From NCBI RefSeq assembly GCF_033807715.1, contig NC_084591.1, positions 44,902,368 to 44,966,367 of the forward strand: a DNA stretch of 64,000 nucleotides, in the 5' to 3' direction. Source of the stretch: Cololabis saira. Lineage: Eukaryota; Chordata; Actinopteri; Beloniformes; Belonidae. This document shows, in pieces, positions 53,590 through 63,669 of this stretch. The notes under the pieces are model-generated. The model was not told the DNA's origin, did no database searches, and was given only the letters and a program-made list of their open reading frames with translations. Each line of letters begins with the position of its first letter. Position 1 is the stretch's first letter. A program made the position numbers and the translations under genes.

Positions 53590-54692
53590 CTGAAAAACAA
53601 ACACACACACAAATATATGTTTGCAGAAGCAAGCAATAATATATTTTTATATATATGCAGAAGCCCAGGAAAATGCTGCCATCATTATTTAATCAAGATT
53701 TACCAGATTATTATTGGTTAAGACAATATAATCAAGTTAATACGTGTTATCTAACTTGAATAAATATATCCACATCATGATGATGCCCTTTAAAGGAAAA
53801 TGTGTTTCTCTTCTTACCAAAGTGTTCATACTAATCCAGAGGAAACTATATATTCATTTTTATTTCACATAGAGCAGAGCTTTAACACTCACTTCTGCAT
53901 ATACATCGAATGGCAAGCAAACACAGATTTGAAGTGAATGTTAATGATGTTAATTATAAACAGAGAGTGAAAACCGAGACAGAAAGAAGGACAATTATTC
54001 AGATGGATGGAAAGAAACGGACCACACCACTGCAGTCCAGGACAGGTGAAGATGGAAACAGGACGAGACTAAATTTGAACAAAATAAAATTACACATCTG
54101 CCCCTTTTAAACCCTCTTTTTTAAAATCGCGGTTTGGTGGAATTTTTCCCCCAACAATTGAATCCAATTATTTCACTCTGTGATGTTCATTTCACTTCAT
54201 TTGCAAAAGTGCCGTAAACTCTGACTCAAACAATAATTCTCAGAAAACTCACTAAATTGATGTCCTAGTGGGAACTGCACTGTAGCTATAGAGGTTTTAT
54301 TATACAAAGTACTTAATGATTATTAGTAGTGATTTTAGTAATTAGTCACTGTCTACTTATTTTTATCAGGAATAACTATGACTTCAAGCAACTCATTGCT
54401 TCTTTTGTTGGCTATAAAATTATTAAATCCATTACATTCTTCAATTAAGAAACGGTTAATCATAAAATAATTAAAATAGTTATACACACACATCTATATA
54501 TATATATATACATAAAGACGAGCTGTATCACGATTATACTGTTAAGAGGGATTTTATAACACTATTGTTTAAAAAAATAATAAATAATATTTAAGAAAAT
54601 TCATTTTTGAGTAGTTACGTACAAACATGTGAATGTGTAAATTTAAATTTAAATTAAATACTAAAAAGCAATGATTAATAACTTAGCAAAAG

Positions 54693-54995
54693 ACTTACTT
54701 GGCTTTTCAACAGTCCCTTGGACGTTCCCTGCAGCATGAGTTGCAACACATTGGAAAGGTCTTCTTGCGTCCCAGTCCTGTCTGCTCACTTGGACTTGAC
54801 TTATTCCAATATAAGCGTTGTTTTTCTGTACCGAAGGGTACTGGATGAAGTCTGTCAAAGACGTGCCGGCCTGGTTCCATGAGAAGGTCACTGAGGACGG
54901 AGTGAAATCGGTGGCAAGACAGCCCAGGGTGACTTTTTCTCCTCCTCCAGAGCCGCACGGCATCAGAGGAAAGACCGTTGGTTTTGTGGAAGTTG
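54693..54995 (-). CDS. ighm: IGHM constant exon C-mu1
   Basis: 303-bp Ig domain exon, first of mu and, by teleost precedent, also the first constant domain of delta. Starts [19 protein letters not shown]; the Cys in LMPCGS is the expected light-chain bond. Domain cysteines in [19 protein letters not shown] and [11 protein letters not shown]. Acceptor TTTCAG at 54996, donor GTAAGT after EKP(S), phase 1 in and out, matching the phase-1 end of every JH. Confidence 0.95.
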
Positions 54996-55417
54996 CTGAA
55001 ACAGGAGAAACAAATGTAAAATGAAAATTAAAACAAATTCAAGTAATGTTATATATCTCATCATTTTTTTAAATAACAGGTGAAATTACTGGTTTGATGC
55101 AATGATGTAAAAAGACCATGAACCAAAAACTGAGGAATGTTGAAGGTTTCAAAGTCTCTCTGTGAATGAAAATTGCTGCTTTCCCATTTTATTTAGTCAG
55201 TCTGTTTATCATATTAATATTAATCCCCCTCAATAGTCTTTAAATTTTTTTTTTAAACATTTAACTAAAAGTGGAACTCCTCTTCAGAGCACCATTTGAA
55301 CAGTAATTTGTCATATTTAAAAAAATATTAAGAAATAACTATCCATCAACTGAATTAATAGCAAATTTGTACAACAAATGTTCTGCATTTGTGTTATCAA
55401 ATGAAACGATATCTTAC

Positions 55418-55508
55418 CTGATGAAACAGTCACCATTGTACCTTTTCCCCAGTAGTCAAAAGCAGCGTAACACAGTGATGAATCTACTTAACTCTGAGTA
55501 CAAAAAGT
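55418..55508 (-). CDS. JH7 segment with recombination signal
   Basis: Coding part 55418-55470 (YAAFDYWGKGTMVTVSS, G at phase 1, GTAAG donor). Heptamer CACTGTG (55471-55477), 22-bp spacer, nonamer ACTTTTTGT (55500-55508). The JH nearest C-mu1 (about 420 bp away). The WGKG turn replaces the WGxG of mammalian JH. Confidence 0.92.
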
Positions 55509-55777
55509 CTGTTCCACTAACAGTAAACGCAAAACTCCTTAAAAATTAAAAATAAATCTCACTTTCTCATTAAATTCATTCAAATTGGACTAAAACATGT
55601 AGATTTTAATGTTTTAAACAATGTTGCATTTGAGGAAATTAGATTTTGTCGGTAGAAACGCTGTTAGAACATTTCACTTTGAGACCTTATAAGTTAATAA
55701 CCTACACTTTAACATAAAAGGGACATTTACAAGTATAAAACAATCCCAGTGTTAACTTTAAATAGTATAAATCTTAC

Positions 55778-55870
55778 CTGATGACACTGTTACCATCGTG
55801 CCTTTTCCCCAGTAGTCGAAAGCCAAGTTATCACAGTAGAAATAGTCCATTCACACCCCAAACAAAAACT
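55778..55870 (-). CDS. JH6 segment with recombination signal
   Basis: Coding 55778-55831 (DNLAFDYWGKGTMVTVSS), donor GTAAG. Heptamer TACTGTG (55832-55838, first base off consensus), 23-bp spacer, nonamer AGTTTTTGT (55862-55870). The first heptamer base normally matters for cutting, so this J may be used rarely. Confidence 0.88.
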
Positions 55871-56128
55871 CTCTACCATTAGGTCCTGTTGTTTCCTTTA
55901 TGTAGTTAGCTTTTAAAAGTCTTTAATTTAAGATTAATTAAAAACAGAATTATAATCCAACTGAATTCAATGATATCAGGTTCTTATTGTTATTTGTACA
56001 CATTTTTGTCAAGTGACAAAAATCTGGTGGCCGTTTTATCGCTGACTGATAGCTGTGGCAAACATTCATATCTTATTCATAAGATTTAAAGTATATTTTT
56101 CTAATTTGAAATAATGACGTTTTCCTAC

Positions 56129-56218
56129 CCGAGGTGACGGTGACCATGGTGCCTTTTCCCCAGTAGTCAAAAGTATCATCACAGTAAAACAAACCATGAA
56201 CTACACCAAACTAAAACC
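56129..56218 (-). CDS. JH5 segment with recombination signal
   Basis: Coding 56129-56179 (DDTFDYWGKGTMVTVTS), donor GTAGG (less usual). Heptamer TACTGTG (56180-56186), 23-bp spacer, nonamer GGTTTTAGT (56210-56218). Two signal deviations suggest low use. Confidence 0.87.
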
Positions 56219-56500
56219 TGATCACTGATTAATAGTTTCCATTCTCAATCTTTTATATGTAATCTAAAAAAATCTAATATCTGGTGTATTTCCATTGAAT
56301 ATTAGAATTAGACAATCAGATCCTTAAATTGACGAGGTTTTCCTAAACAACGTTTAGACGTTACAATAACAGATTTGTTGTACAGAAATTAATGAAATTA
56401 ATGAGCTGCATGGCATCAACTGTATTTCCCCAAAACAGAAAAATACTGTTTTTAAAACAAAATCTACACATTAAAGGAAGAAAAAAATAGTTTGACTTAC

Positions 56501-56590
56501 CTGAAGTGACTGTAACCATAGTGCCTTTCCCCCAGTAGTCAAAAGCGTAATCACAGTGCTGCGTCTCAACATATCCATCATACAAAAACT
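56501..56590 (-). CDS. JH4 segment with recombination signal
   Basis: Coding 56501-56551 (DYAFDYWGKGTMVTVTS), donor GTAAG. Heptamer CACTGTG (56552-56558), 23-bp spacer, nonamer AGTTTTTGT (56582-56590). Confidence 0.92.
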
Positions 56591-56700
56591 TCTCAAAGAC
56601 TCTGTTGATGCCACTGAGGTCTAAATGTTCTACACTGAACATTACAATGTGATATTTACTACTTTCAGATTATTACATTGAAATAAAGAGCTGTCTCGAC

Positions 56701-56790
56701 CTGCTGTGACGGTTACCACTGTTCATTTTCTTGAGTTGTCAAAGGCACAGTCACAATGTTATATGAAGATATTTAATACACTAAACAATG
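56701..56790 (-). pseudogene. JH3 pseudogene
   Basis: Clear relic of a JH: reads DCAFDN then SRK, a TGA stop, and TVVTVTAG. The invariant WGKG is lost and a stop lies in the J frame. The heptamer is CATTGTG (56752-56758) and the nonamer (56782-56790) unrecognisable. It keeps the spacing and a GT donor. Neither recombination nor translation is expected. Confidence 0.85.
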
Positions 56791-56882
56791 TTTTTTAACA
56801 TGTCATTGATGCATCTAAAGTCTAAATTAAACAGTGTGATTCTTAAAATTCTGGTGTAAAAACAAAAAGCTCTGTTTTTTAC

Positions 56883-56972
56883 CTGTTGTGACAGTGACCA
56901 CCGTTCCTTTTCCCCAGTAGTCAAAGTAGTAGTCACAGTGACACGTTTCTATAGTACTTTAGTACAAAAACC
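56883..56972 (-). CDS. JH2 segment with consensus recombination signal
   Basis: Coding 56883-56933 (DYYFDYWGKGTVVTVTT), donor GTAAA. Heptamer CACTGTG (56934-56940), 23-bp spacer, nonamer GGTTTTTGT (56964-56972). The only JH here with a fully consensus signal. Confidence 0.93.
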
Positions 56973-57166
56973 TCTCAGACACTCGTTTTAATTTACTAAA
57001 TTATCTGACTTTAAAGGAAATACCAGAACATGCCCAAAAAGTGTCTAGAGATTTCATACAGTGTAGATCCTAGTTGTGTAATTAATGAAACTAATGTAAA
57101 TATAATTGTAAATCAGAGAAAAGTATTGAATTGTTTGAAATACATGTATATTAGGGTTTTACTTAC

Positions 57167-57256
57167 CAGAAGTTACTGTGACTTGTGTTCCTTTCCCCCA
57201 GTAGTCAAAGTAGCCATCACAGTGATGTATGTCAGTTGACTTCATGTACAAATACT
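57167..57256 (-). CDS. JH1 segment with recombination signal
   Basis: Coding 57167-57217 (DGYFDYWGKGTQVTVTS), donor GTAAG. Heptamer CACTGTG (57218-57224), 23-bp spacer, nonamer AGTATTTGT (57248-57256). The most 5' JH seen; no D segment was found beyond it in the 6.7 kb that remain. Confidence 0.92.
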
Positions 57257-57679
57257 TGGTTTAACAAAAGAAAAAAATGCCTTCAGGGATATTTATGAGG
57301 CCTTTCCTTCTCTACAGTTTTTGGGGACTCTCCCTTGAGATATTTGTTTCCTGTGGTTTGAATTAAATAAAGATACATCCGTTTGCCAACAGTCAGCGTA
57401 AACTTCCTCTTTGTCAGACCTTAATGTCAGCTCCATGTCCAACACTCTACACATCACATACACTTCATGCAGCCATTTTAATGTATTGATGATAATACAT
57501 CTTAATATTCACATTATGAAATGAATAAATTATATATTTTTAATATACGTAGTCATCTGATCTGTCATGAAGATTTCACTCAAACAAAATGCAAAAACCT
57601 ACAAGTGGCTTTTTAATGTTTTGGTTAATTTGGTCTGTTTATTGTCCAGAGATGTGATTTTCACTGTTTTGCTCATCCT
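57257..57679. other. Spacer upstream of the JH cluster
   Basis: No D segment (paired 12-spacer signals), gene or repeat recognised. Confidence 0.5.
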
Positions 57680-57935
57680 AATGGAGCTACAGAAGTACAA
57701 TTTCAAGAAAAGGTCAAAATGTTGAGAAAAAAGTCAACATTTTGTGAATAAAGTTGAAATGTTAAAAACAGGGCGAAATTTCGACTTTATTCTTGAAATT
57801 GTATTTCAACATTAATCTGGACATTTCAACTTTTTTCTCTGCATGTTGACTTTTTTCTCGAAGTGCCCAATAAAAAAAAATCTTCCCCTCTCAAATATTT
57901 TTTCTCCTGCATTGCCCTAATACTCTTCTGTAGAT
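57680..57935. mobile_element. GGAGTATTAGGGCC-type MITE, one end worn
   Basis: Right end ctcctgcattgccctaatac (to about 57925); interior of tttcaacttttttctc and its inverse. The left end is less clear. Family copies also at 38777 and 52311. Confidence 0.6.
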
Positions 57936-58175
57936 GAGTCCTTTGGTCCTTCAACTCCAAATAAACTAAAGTAAGAATCCTTCCAGTGAAACAGGAGCCG
58001 GTTGTCTCTACATCCAAATAAACTTATCTGAATCTGGCAGCAAATGTATCTTTAGTAACGAACCGTATTGATATGAATTGAATTTAAAAAATGCGGTGTG
58101 GTGCAGGCAGGTGGAAGCAGGCCAGCACGCAGCTCCTGAAGCTCCGGCCTGCAAACAGAAGAGTCTAGTTGCTGA

Positions 58176-58872
58176 TTTCACGCCACGTTGTGAAGGTAGA
58201 GGGAGTGTAGCTCTGGATGAAGAACTGAAGGTAGAGGGAGAGTAGCTCTGGATGAAAGAGTGAAGGTAGAGGGAGTGTACTGTAGCTCTAGATGAAGGAG
58301 TGATGGTAGAGGGAGAGTAGCTCTGGATGAAGGAGTGAAGGTACAGGGAGTGTAGCTCTGGATGAGGGAGTGAAGGTAGAGGGAGTGTAGCTCTGGATGA
58401 AGGAGTGAAGGTAGAGGGAGTGTAGCTCTGGATGAAGGAGTGAAGGTAGAGGGAGTGTAGCTCTGGATGAATGAGTGAAGGCAGAGGGAGTGTAGCTCTA
58501 GATGAAGGAATGAAGGTAGAGGGAGTGTAGCTCTGGATGAAGAAGTGAAGGTAGAGGGAGTGTAGCTCTGGATGAAGGAGTGAAGGTAGAGGGAGTGTAG
58601 CTCTGGATGAAGCAGTGAAGGTAGAGGAAGTGTAGCTCTGGATGAAGGAGTGAAGGTAGAGGGAGTGTAGCTCTGGATGAAGCAGTGAAGGTAGAGGGAT
58701 TGCAGCTCTGGATGAAGGAGTGAAGGTAGAGGGAGTGTAGCTCTGGATGAAGGAATGAAGGTAGAGGGAGTGTAGCTCTGGATGAAGGAGTGAAGGTAGA
58801 GGGAGAGTAGCTCTGGATGAAGGAATGAAGGTAGAGGGAGTGTAGCTCTGGATGAAGGAGTGAAGGTATTGA
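58176..58872 (-). repeat. 35-bp minisatellite grown within a LINE reading frame
   Basis: About 19 copies of a 35-bp unit (plus strand gatgaaggagtgaaggtaga + gggagtgtagctctg). As 35 is not a multiple of 3, three units rotate through all frames, producing a 273-codon ORF with a 35-residue period. The array begins exactly where a LINE C-terminal reading frame (58873-59160) reaches NTFTPSSRATLPLPS-like text. It therefore looks like expansion of LINE coding sequence and not a real repetitive protein. Confidence 0.85.
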
Positions 58873-59215
58873 GGAGCCGTTTGGGTGATTTTTTGTTAGC
58901 CAGAAGCAGAGCTTCGAACTTGATGCTGCAACTCGATGCCAGTGCAGAGATATTAGCAGCAAAGTGACATGAGCTCTCTTGGGCTGGTTGACCAGACATG
59001 CTGCTGCATTCTGGGTCATCTGCAGAGGTTTAACTGAGCAGCAGGAAGGCCGACCAACAAGGGATTACAGTCGTCAATACGTGACATGACCAGAGCCTGA
59101 ACCAAGAGCTGTGTTGTATGTCAGGTAGGGTCGGATTTTCCTGATTTTTGTACAGAGCGAACCAGCCAGACCGGGAAACGGAGGCAACATGCTCCTGAAA
59201 GGTTACATCATAGTA
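58873..59215 (-). pseudogene. L2-like LINE reverse transcriptase C-terminal fragment
   Basis: Minus strand, in shifting frames: TTQLLVQALVMSRIDDCNPL, then QNAAACLVNQPKRAHVTLLL, then ISLHWHRVAA. This is the thumb/C-terminal part of L2/CR1-type reverse transcriptases ('VTSRLDYCNSLL ... LQRVQNAAARLV'-like). Frameshifts and stops separate the blocks. Its downstream end passes into the 35-bp minisatellite. Confidence 0.7.
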
Positions 59216-59439
59216 ATAACTGGTAAAACTGTTAAAATGTCCAACGTTGTAGCAGAAATAAACATATTCAAAGTCAGGTTCAAGTATGTTTTTTGTCTTC
59301 ATAATTCAATCTCCCATCCAGGGCAACTGTACTGCGAGGGAATTTTTACGTCTTTTTTTAATATAATTCTTTACATTCTGATTTATACAGAATTAGAGAG
59401 GGAGTCTTTTGATAGATGGTTGCCATAGCTAACGGTGGG

Positions 59440-59757
59440 CTCTGTCAGGCCTTCTGTCTGGCTGGTGTGGTGAGGACCCAGATGCAGGAGAGCGAGAGGC
59501 AGGAGTTCAACAAAAAAGGGTTTATTTACAAAAAACAAAAACCAAAAGCGCTGCTTGGCAGGATCAAAAAACTTAAGCAAAAACTTGGCAGGACACATGG
59601 AGGGAAGCACAGTACGGAACCACAAGGAGCAAGGGAAAGACAAGACCAGATATACACAAGGGGGTAACGAGACGCAGGTGTGAACAATCAGGGCAGATGG
59701 AAGACAGGCGGGGCAAAACAGAAACACAAACTGGGGGAAATGTCAACCACTGAAATA
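59440..59757 (-). repeat. Inverted repeat arm A (partner 61785-62090)
   Basis: About 315 bp whose inverse recurs at 61785-62090 with moderate divergence (shared: gacatttcccccagtttgtg, ctgccctgattgt, tctagtcttgtctttccc-like, cctgcctctcgctctcctgc-like). LTR-like text without ORF. Confidence 0.65.
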
Positions 59758-61200
59758 ACCCCCCCTCAAGGGACAGTTCCCAGATGTCCCTCATGGACAT
59801 ATCACCCAGGGCGGGTGGAGCCTGGGGGAAGGCCCAGGCCCACACACGGCCAAAGTTCCGGGGGCCGTCCTCGGGACCGGGCAGACCTGCGAGACAGTTC
59901 CGGGGGGTCGTCCTCGAGGCTTAGGCTTGGGCCTTGGCGTGGGGCCTGGACGACTTGTCGTGGGGCCTAGACGACTTGGCGAGGGGCCTGGAAGACTTGG
60001 CGGGGGGCCTGGAAGACTTGGCGGGGGGCCTGGAAGACTTGGCGGGGGCCTGGAAGACTTGGCGGCGGCCCTGGCAGGCTTGGCGTGGGGCCTGGAAGGC
60101 TTGGCGTGGGGCTTGGAAGGCTTGGCGTGAGGCTTGGAAGGCGTGGCGGGGAACTTGGACGACTTGGCGGCAAACTTGGACGACTTGGCAGGGAACTTGG
60201 ACGACTTAGCGGGGAACCTCGACTTGGCGGGGAACTCAGGATACGAGGAGCTGGCTGAGGGGGAACCCGGGTCCTCGGCGCTGGCTGCGGGGGAGCCCGG
60301 GTCCGGGGTGCTGGCTGCGGGGGAACCCGGGTCCGTGGCGCTGGCTGCGGGGGAACCCGGGTCCGTGGCGCTGGCTGCGGGGGAACCCGGGTCCATGGCG
60401 CTGGCTGCGGGGGAGCCCGGGTCCGGGGTGCTGACTGCGGGGGAGCCCGGGTCCGGGACGCTGGCTGCGGGGGAACCCGGGTCCGTGGCACTGGCTGCAG
60501 GGAAACCCGGGTCCGTGGCGCTGGCTGCGGGGGAACCCGGGTCCGTGGTGCTGGCTGCGGGGGTACCCGGGTCCGTGGCGCTGGCTGCGGGGGAACCTGG
60601 GTCAGTGGTGCTGGCTGCGGGGGGTCCGGGAACATCACCGGAGAAGGGGCTGATGCGTCCGGGACCACCACCGGAACAGCGGCTAGCTGGGGCTGGCATC
60701 GACGCCGTCGTCGGCCCCGAGGGCAACCCCCCAAACTGTCTCTCCGGTCTGCCACGCCCCGAGGGCGAACCCCGAACTGTCTCTCCGGTCTGCCACGCCC
60801 CGAGGGCGACCCCCCGGAACTGTCTCGCCGGTTGGCCCGGCCCCGAGGGCGACCCCCCGAACTGTCTCTCCGGCCTGCCACGCCCCGAGGGCGACCCCCC
60901 GAACTGTCTCTCCGGTCTGCCACGCCCCGAGGGCGACCCCCCGGAACTGTCTCGCCGGTTGGCCCGGCCCCGAGGGCGACCCCCCGAACTGTCTCTCCGG
61001 TCTGCCACGCCCCGAGGGCGACCCCCCGAACTGTCTCTCCGGTCTGCCACGCCCCGAGGGCGACCCCCCGAACCGTCTCACCGGTCTGCCTGGTCCCTTG
61101 AGGACGGCCCCCGGAACTTGGACCATGTGTTAGCCTGGACCCTCCTCCGGGCCCCCTCCGCCCACCCTGGGTTGGGTTTTTGTGATGCGTTGTTGGGACA
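59758..61200 (-). repeat. Proline/serine-rich tandem-repeat block with 419-codon open frame
   Basis: Three successive tandem arrays in GC-rich DNA: a roughly 42-63 bp unit with cgaactgtctctccggtctg (60720-61090), a 30-bp unit gctggctgcgggggaacccg + ggtccgtggc (60240-60630), and a 21-27 bp unit with ggcctggaagacttggcggg (59930-60240). The minus frame 59791-61050 reads PAAS(A/T)TDPGS decapeptides, then PAKSSKF, then PPSLPGP repeats. Other frames are also open, so openness is due to composition. No signal peptide or known domain. Probably the internal part of a repeat element between the inverted arms; coding status unresolved. Confidence 0.5.
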
Positions 61201-61237
61201 TCTGGGATCCGTCCCTTGAGGAAGGGCTGATGGGCAG

Positions 61238-61440
61238 ATTTTTGGGGTTAGGTAGCGGTAGCTTAGCTCAGACTGCGATCAGATCTCAAGATTTGGGTCG
61301 ATTGCTGTTCGTGTTTTGGTCGGTTCCGTGTTGGTTTTGTCGGTTTTGTGTTTTGTTTGTGGTTTTTTGTTGCAGATTTCCAGTGCTTGACGTGTGTCTC
61401 CGTGTGTTCCTGCTTCCTGGATTGGCAGTGGATGTCGTCA
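61238..61440. repeat. Dispersed repeat, copy 2 (first copy 7862-8065)
   Basis: Direct copy of 7862-8065, followed by a C-run (61441-61454) and an A/T-rich stretch. Confidence 0.7.
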
Positions 61441-61784
61441 CCCCCCCCCCCCCCAAAAAAAAATTAAAAATAAAATAAAAAAATCACTGGATTTGTATGT
61501 GTATATTTATGTATGTGTATGCATATGTATGCGTATATATATGTATATTAAATATAGTAATAATGCACATATATACAGTATGCCTTTGGTTTCTACCATC
61601 ATGGTATCAATCATTAATATGTGTGCAGACAAGGTAAAAAAAAAAAAAAAAAAAGGAAGGGCTGAACCAGATGCAGCAGTCAGTTACGACAGTTGACAGC
61701 ACCACAAGACTTCAGATCTTGAAAATAAAAATGACAGTTTTTCATTAAAAGCTCAGAAATCAAGTCAAGGAAAAGTGTTATGAG

Positions 61785-62090
61785 CCTGTCAGTGGTTGAC
61801 ATTTCCCCCAGTTTGTGTTTCAGTTCTGTCCCTCCTGTTTCCCGTCTGCCCTGATTGTCTGCACCTGTGTCTCGTTATCTCCTCTGTATATCTAGTCTTG
61901 TCTTTCCCCTGCTCCCTGCTGGTCCGTACTGTTTCCTTCCTCCATGTGGCATGTCAAGTTTTTGATCCTGTTTCAGTTCTGGTTTTTGGTCTGCCCTTTT
62001 TGGATCCTGCTCAGCTTTGGTTTTGCTTTGTTTTGGTGGACTCCTGCCTCCCGCTCTCCCGCGTTTGAGTCCTCAACAAACCTAATTAGT
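61785..62090 (+). repeat. Inverted repeat arm B (partner 59440-59757)
   Basis: Inverse of arm A, reading tggttgacatttcccccagt to gagtcctcaacaaacctaat. Ends probably within 20 bp of the stated limits. Confidence 0.65.
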
Positions 62091-62700
62091 GAGGGAAATT
62101 AAGTCAGGTTTTTAGGAGAATCGTTCACATTGTGAGACAAGCACCAAATTTTGCATGAACATTGCCTAGTACCTACTTATGCAGAAAAGCCCGTTAGCCA
62201 CCTGAAAATCCAAGATGGCGGCCATTTTTCAAGATGGCTGTCTTATGAAAGCTAAAAAAAAGGTTGTCAGTGTAGAACTTGAATTGCTGAACATATTTTA
62301 ATGATCTCTTTATCCAAATGCATGTGTTTTGGCATAACAAATTCTATGATGTCAATACAAATGAAATATGGCTTCCAGTTTTCAAGATGGTGGGCCAATT
62401 TTGACTAATGTCTGTTTTCTGTTGCAATTCAAATAGAAATGAAGTTTCTAAATTTTAACCGGATTAAAATCTTAAAAAAAAAAAACATTTATAAAAAATG
62501 TTTACGATGATCGCCAATTTACAAGCTCATAGTGCTACGTGACACGTTGTGAGCTTGTAGATCTGCTGTTTTCACTATTTTGGGTCCCGCGCAATCTTCA
62601 AATTTATCTTTTGGGTCAGGGTCAAAAAAGTTTGAGAACCACTGAAAGTGCTTACAGTGTCACAGTCTGGCCTGGGTGTGTCTAGTTCTGCTCCCTGCCT
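62091..62700. other. Spacer with AT-rich repeat text
   Basis: No gene. A block with caagatggcggccatttttc repeated in variant form (62212, 62232, 62385) suggests an old interspersed repeat. Confidence 0.4.
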
Positions 62701-62829
62701 GTAAAGTGTGAACACCTGCATACAATCACTGGCAATCATGCCAGCAGTATTTAAGCCCCAGTCTCACACCAGTCTTTGCCAGCTTGCCTTGTGTGTACAC
62801 TCCCATTCAGTTGCCACAGTAAAACATAC

Positions 62830-63160
62830 CATGGACAAAATCAGAGATACTATTAAATACCTGAATCCAGATCAGGTCCCTGTCATAAACTGCAGACCAA
62901 CCAATCTATGCACTTGCGAAACAAGTGCAGTGGCAATGGCCTGAACTGTATGGCGAAGATCAATTTGTTATGTTTGGGGGTCTCCACATAGAGATGGCTG
63001 CCTTGAGATATCTTGGTACCCTACTCCAGGACAGTGGGTGGATAGGAGCTCTTGTAGAGGTGGGTGTGGCTTCTTCTGGAACAGCAGAGTCCTTTCTTTC
63101 TGCTTCACATGTGAAAAGAACATGCCAAGCTCACCAAGTTACAGCTTGCTGCATCTAGCT
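62830..63160 (+). pseudogene. Fragment of a repetitive-element-encoded protein, frameshifted
   Basis: Two overlapping frames: TMDKIRDTIKYLNPDQVPVI (62830-62890), then MQWQWPELYGEDQFV, FGGLHIEMAALRYLG and SASHVKRTCQAHQVTACC (62925-63158). The frame changes near 62895-62930. The 'FGGLHIEMAAL' type text is familiar from multicopy uncharacterised proteins in fish and cnidarian genomes. I do not know a function. Treated as a broken transposon-related ORF. Confidence 0.5.
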
Positions 63161-63348
63161 CCAGAAGGAAGCTTACGACTACTATTCCAGAGAAGAAGTT
63201 GAACAAGCCCGGCTTTAGGTTTTGAAGACTGGTGTGAGAAACGACGGACAGATAGCCCACAATTTCAATTCTGGGAGCTTGTGCTATCAATGCAGTTGGT
63301 GACTTTCTCGTTGATCAGGTCTTTCAGAGAGGCTAATTTCACTTTGTA

Positions 63349-63669
63349 TTGCCAAGCACTGTCTGCACTGTAAAATTTAGAATCCAATTTAAAATTGTAT
63401 TACTTGCGTATAAAGCCCAAAACGGCTTAGCTCCGCATTATTTGCAAGACCTGATAGTGCCTTATGTTCCTGGCAGAGCTCTCCGTTCTCGGAGTGCAGG
63501 TTTACTCGTAGTTCCTAGAGTATCCAAATGTAGATTTGGAGGGCGGGCGTTCTGCTATCAGGCACCATTTCTATGGAACCAACTTCCAATCTGGGTTAAG
63601 GAGGCTGACACCACCTCCACCTTTAAAACTAAACTTAAAACCTTTCTGTTTAGTAAAGCCTATAGTTAG
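63349..63669 (+). pseudogene. L2-like LINE ORF2 C-terminus, 5' truncated
   Basis: Reads FRIQFKIVLLAYKAQNGLAP, YLQDLIVPYVPGRALRSRSA, GRAFCYQAPFLWNQLPIWV and TFKTKLKTFLFSKAYS-stop: the conserved C-terminal region of L2/CR1-type LINE ORF2. Intact to its stop codon, with a matching 3' UTR after it. No RT catalytic part remains. Its last codons are the reference for the minisatellite copy ending at 28715. Confidence 0.8.

Noticed and set aside
62813..62840. Possible D-segment signal (CACAGTA, 12 bp, GACAAAATC)
   Set aside because: Nonamer poor and no opposing signal on the other side.
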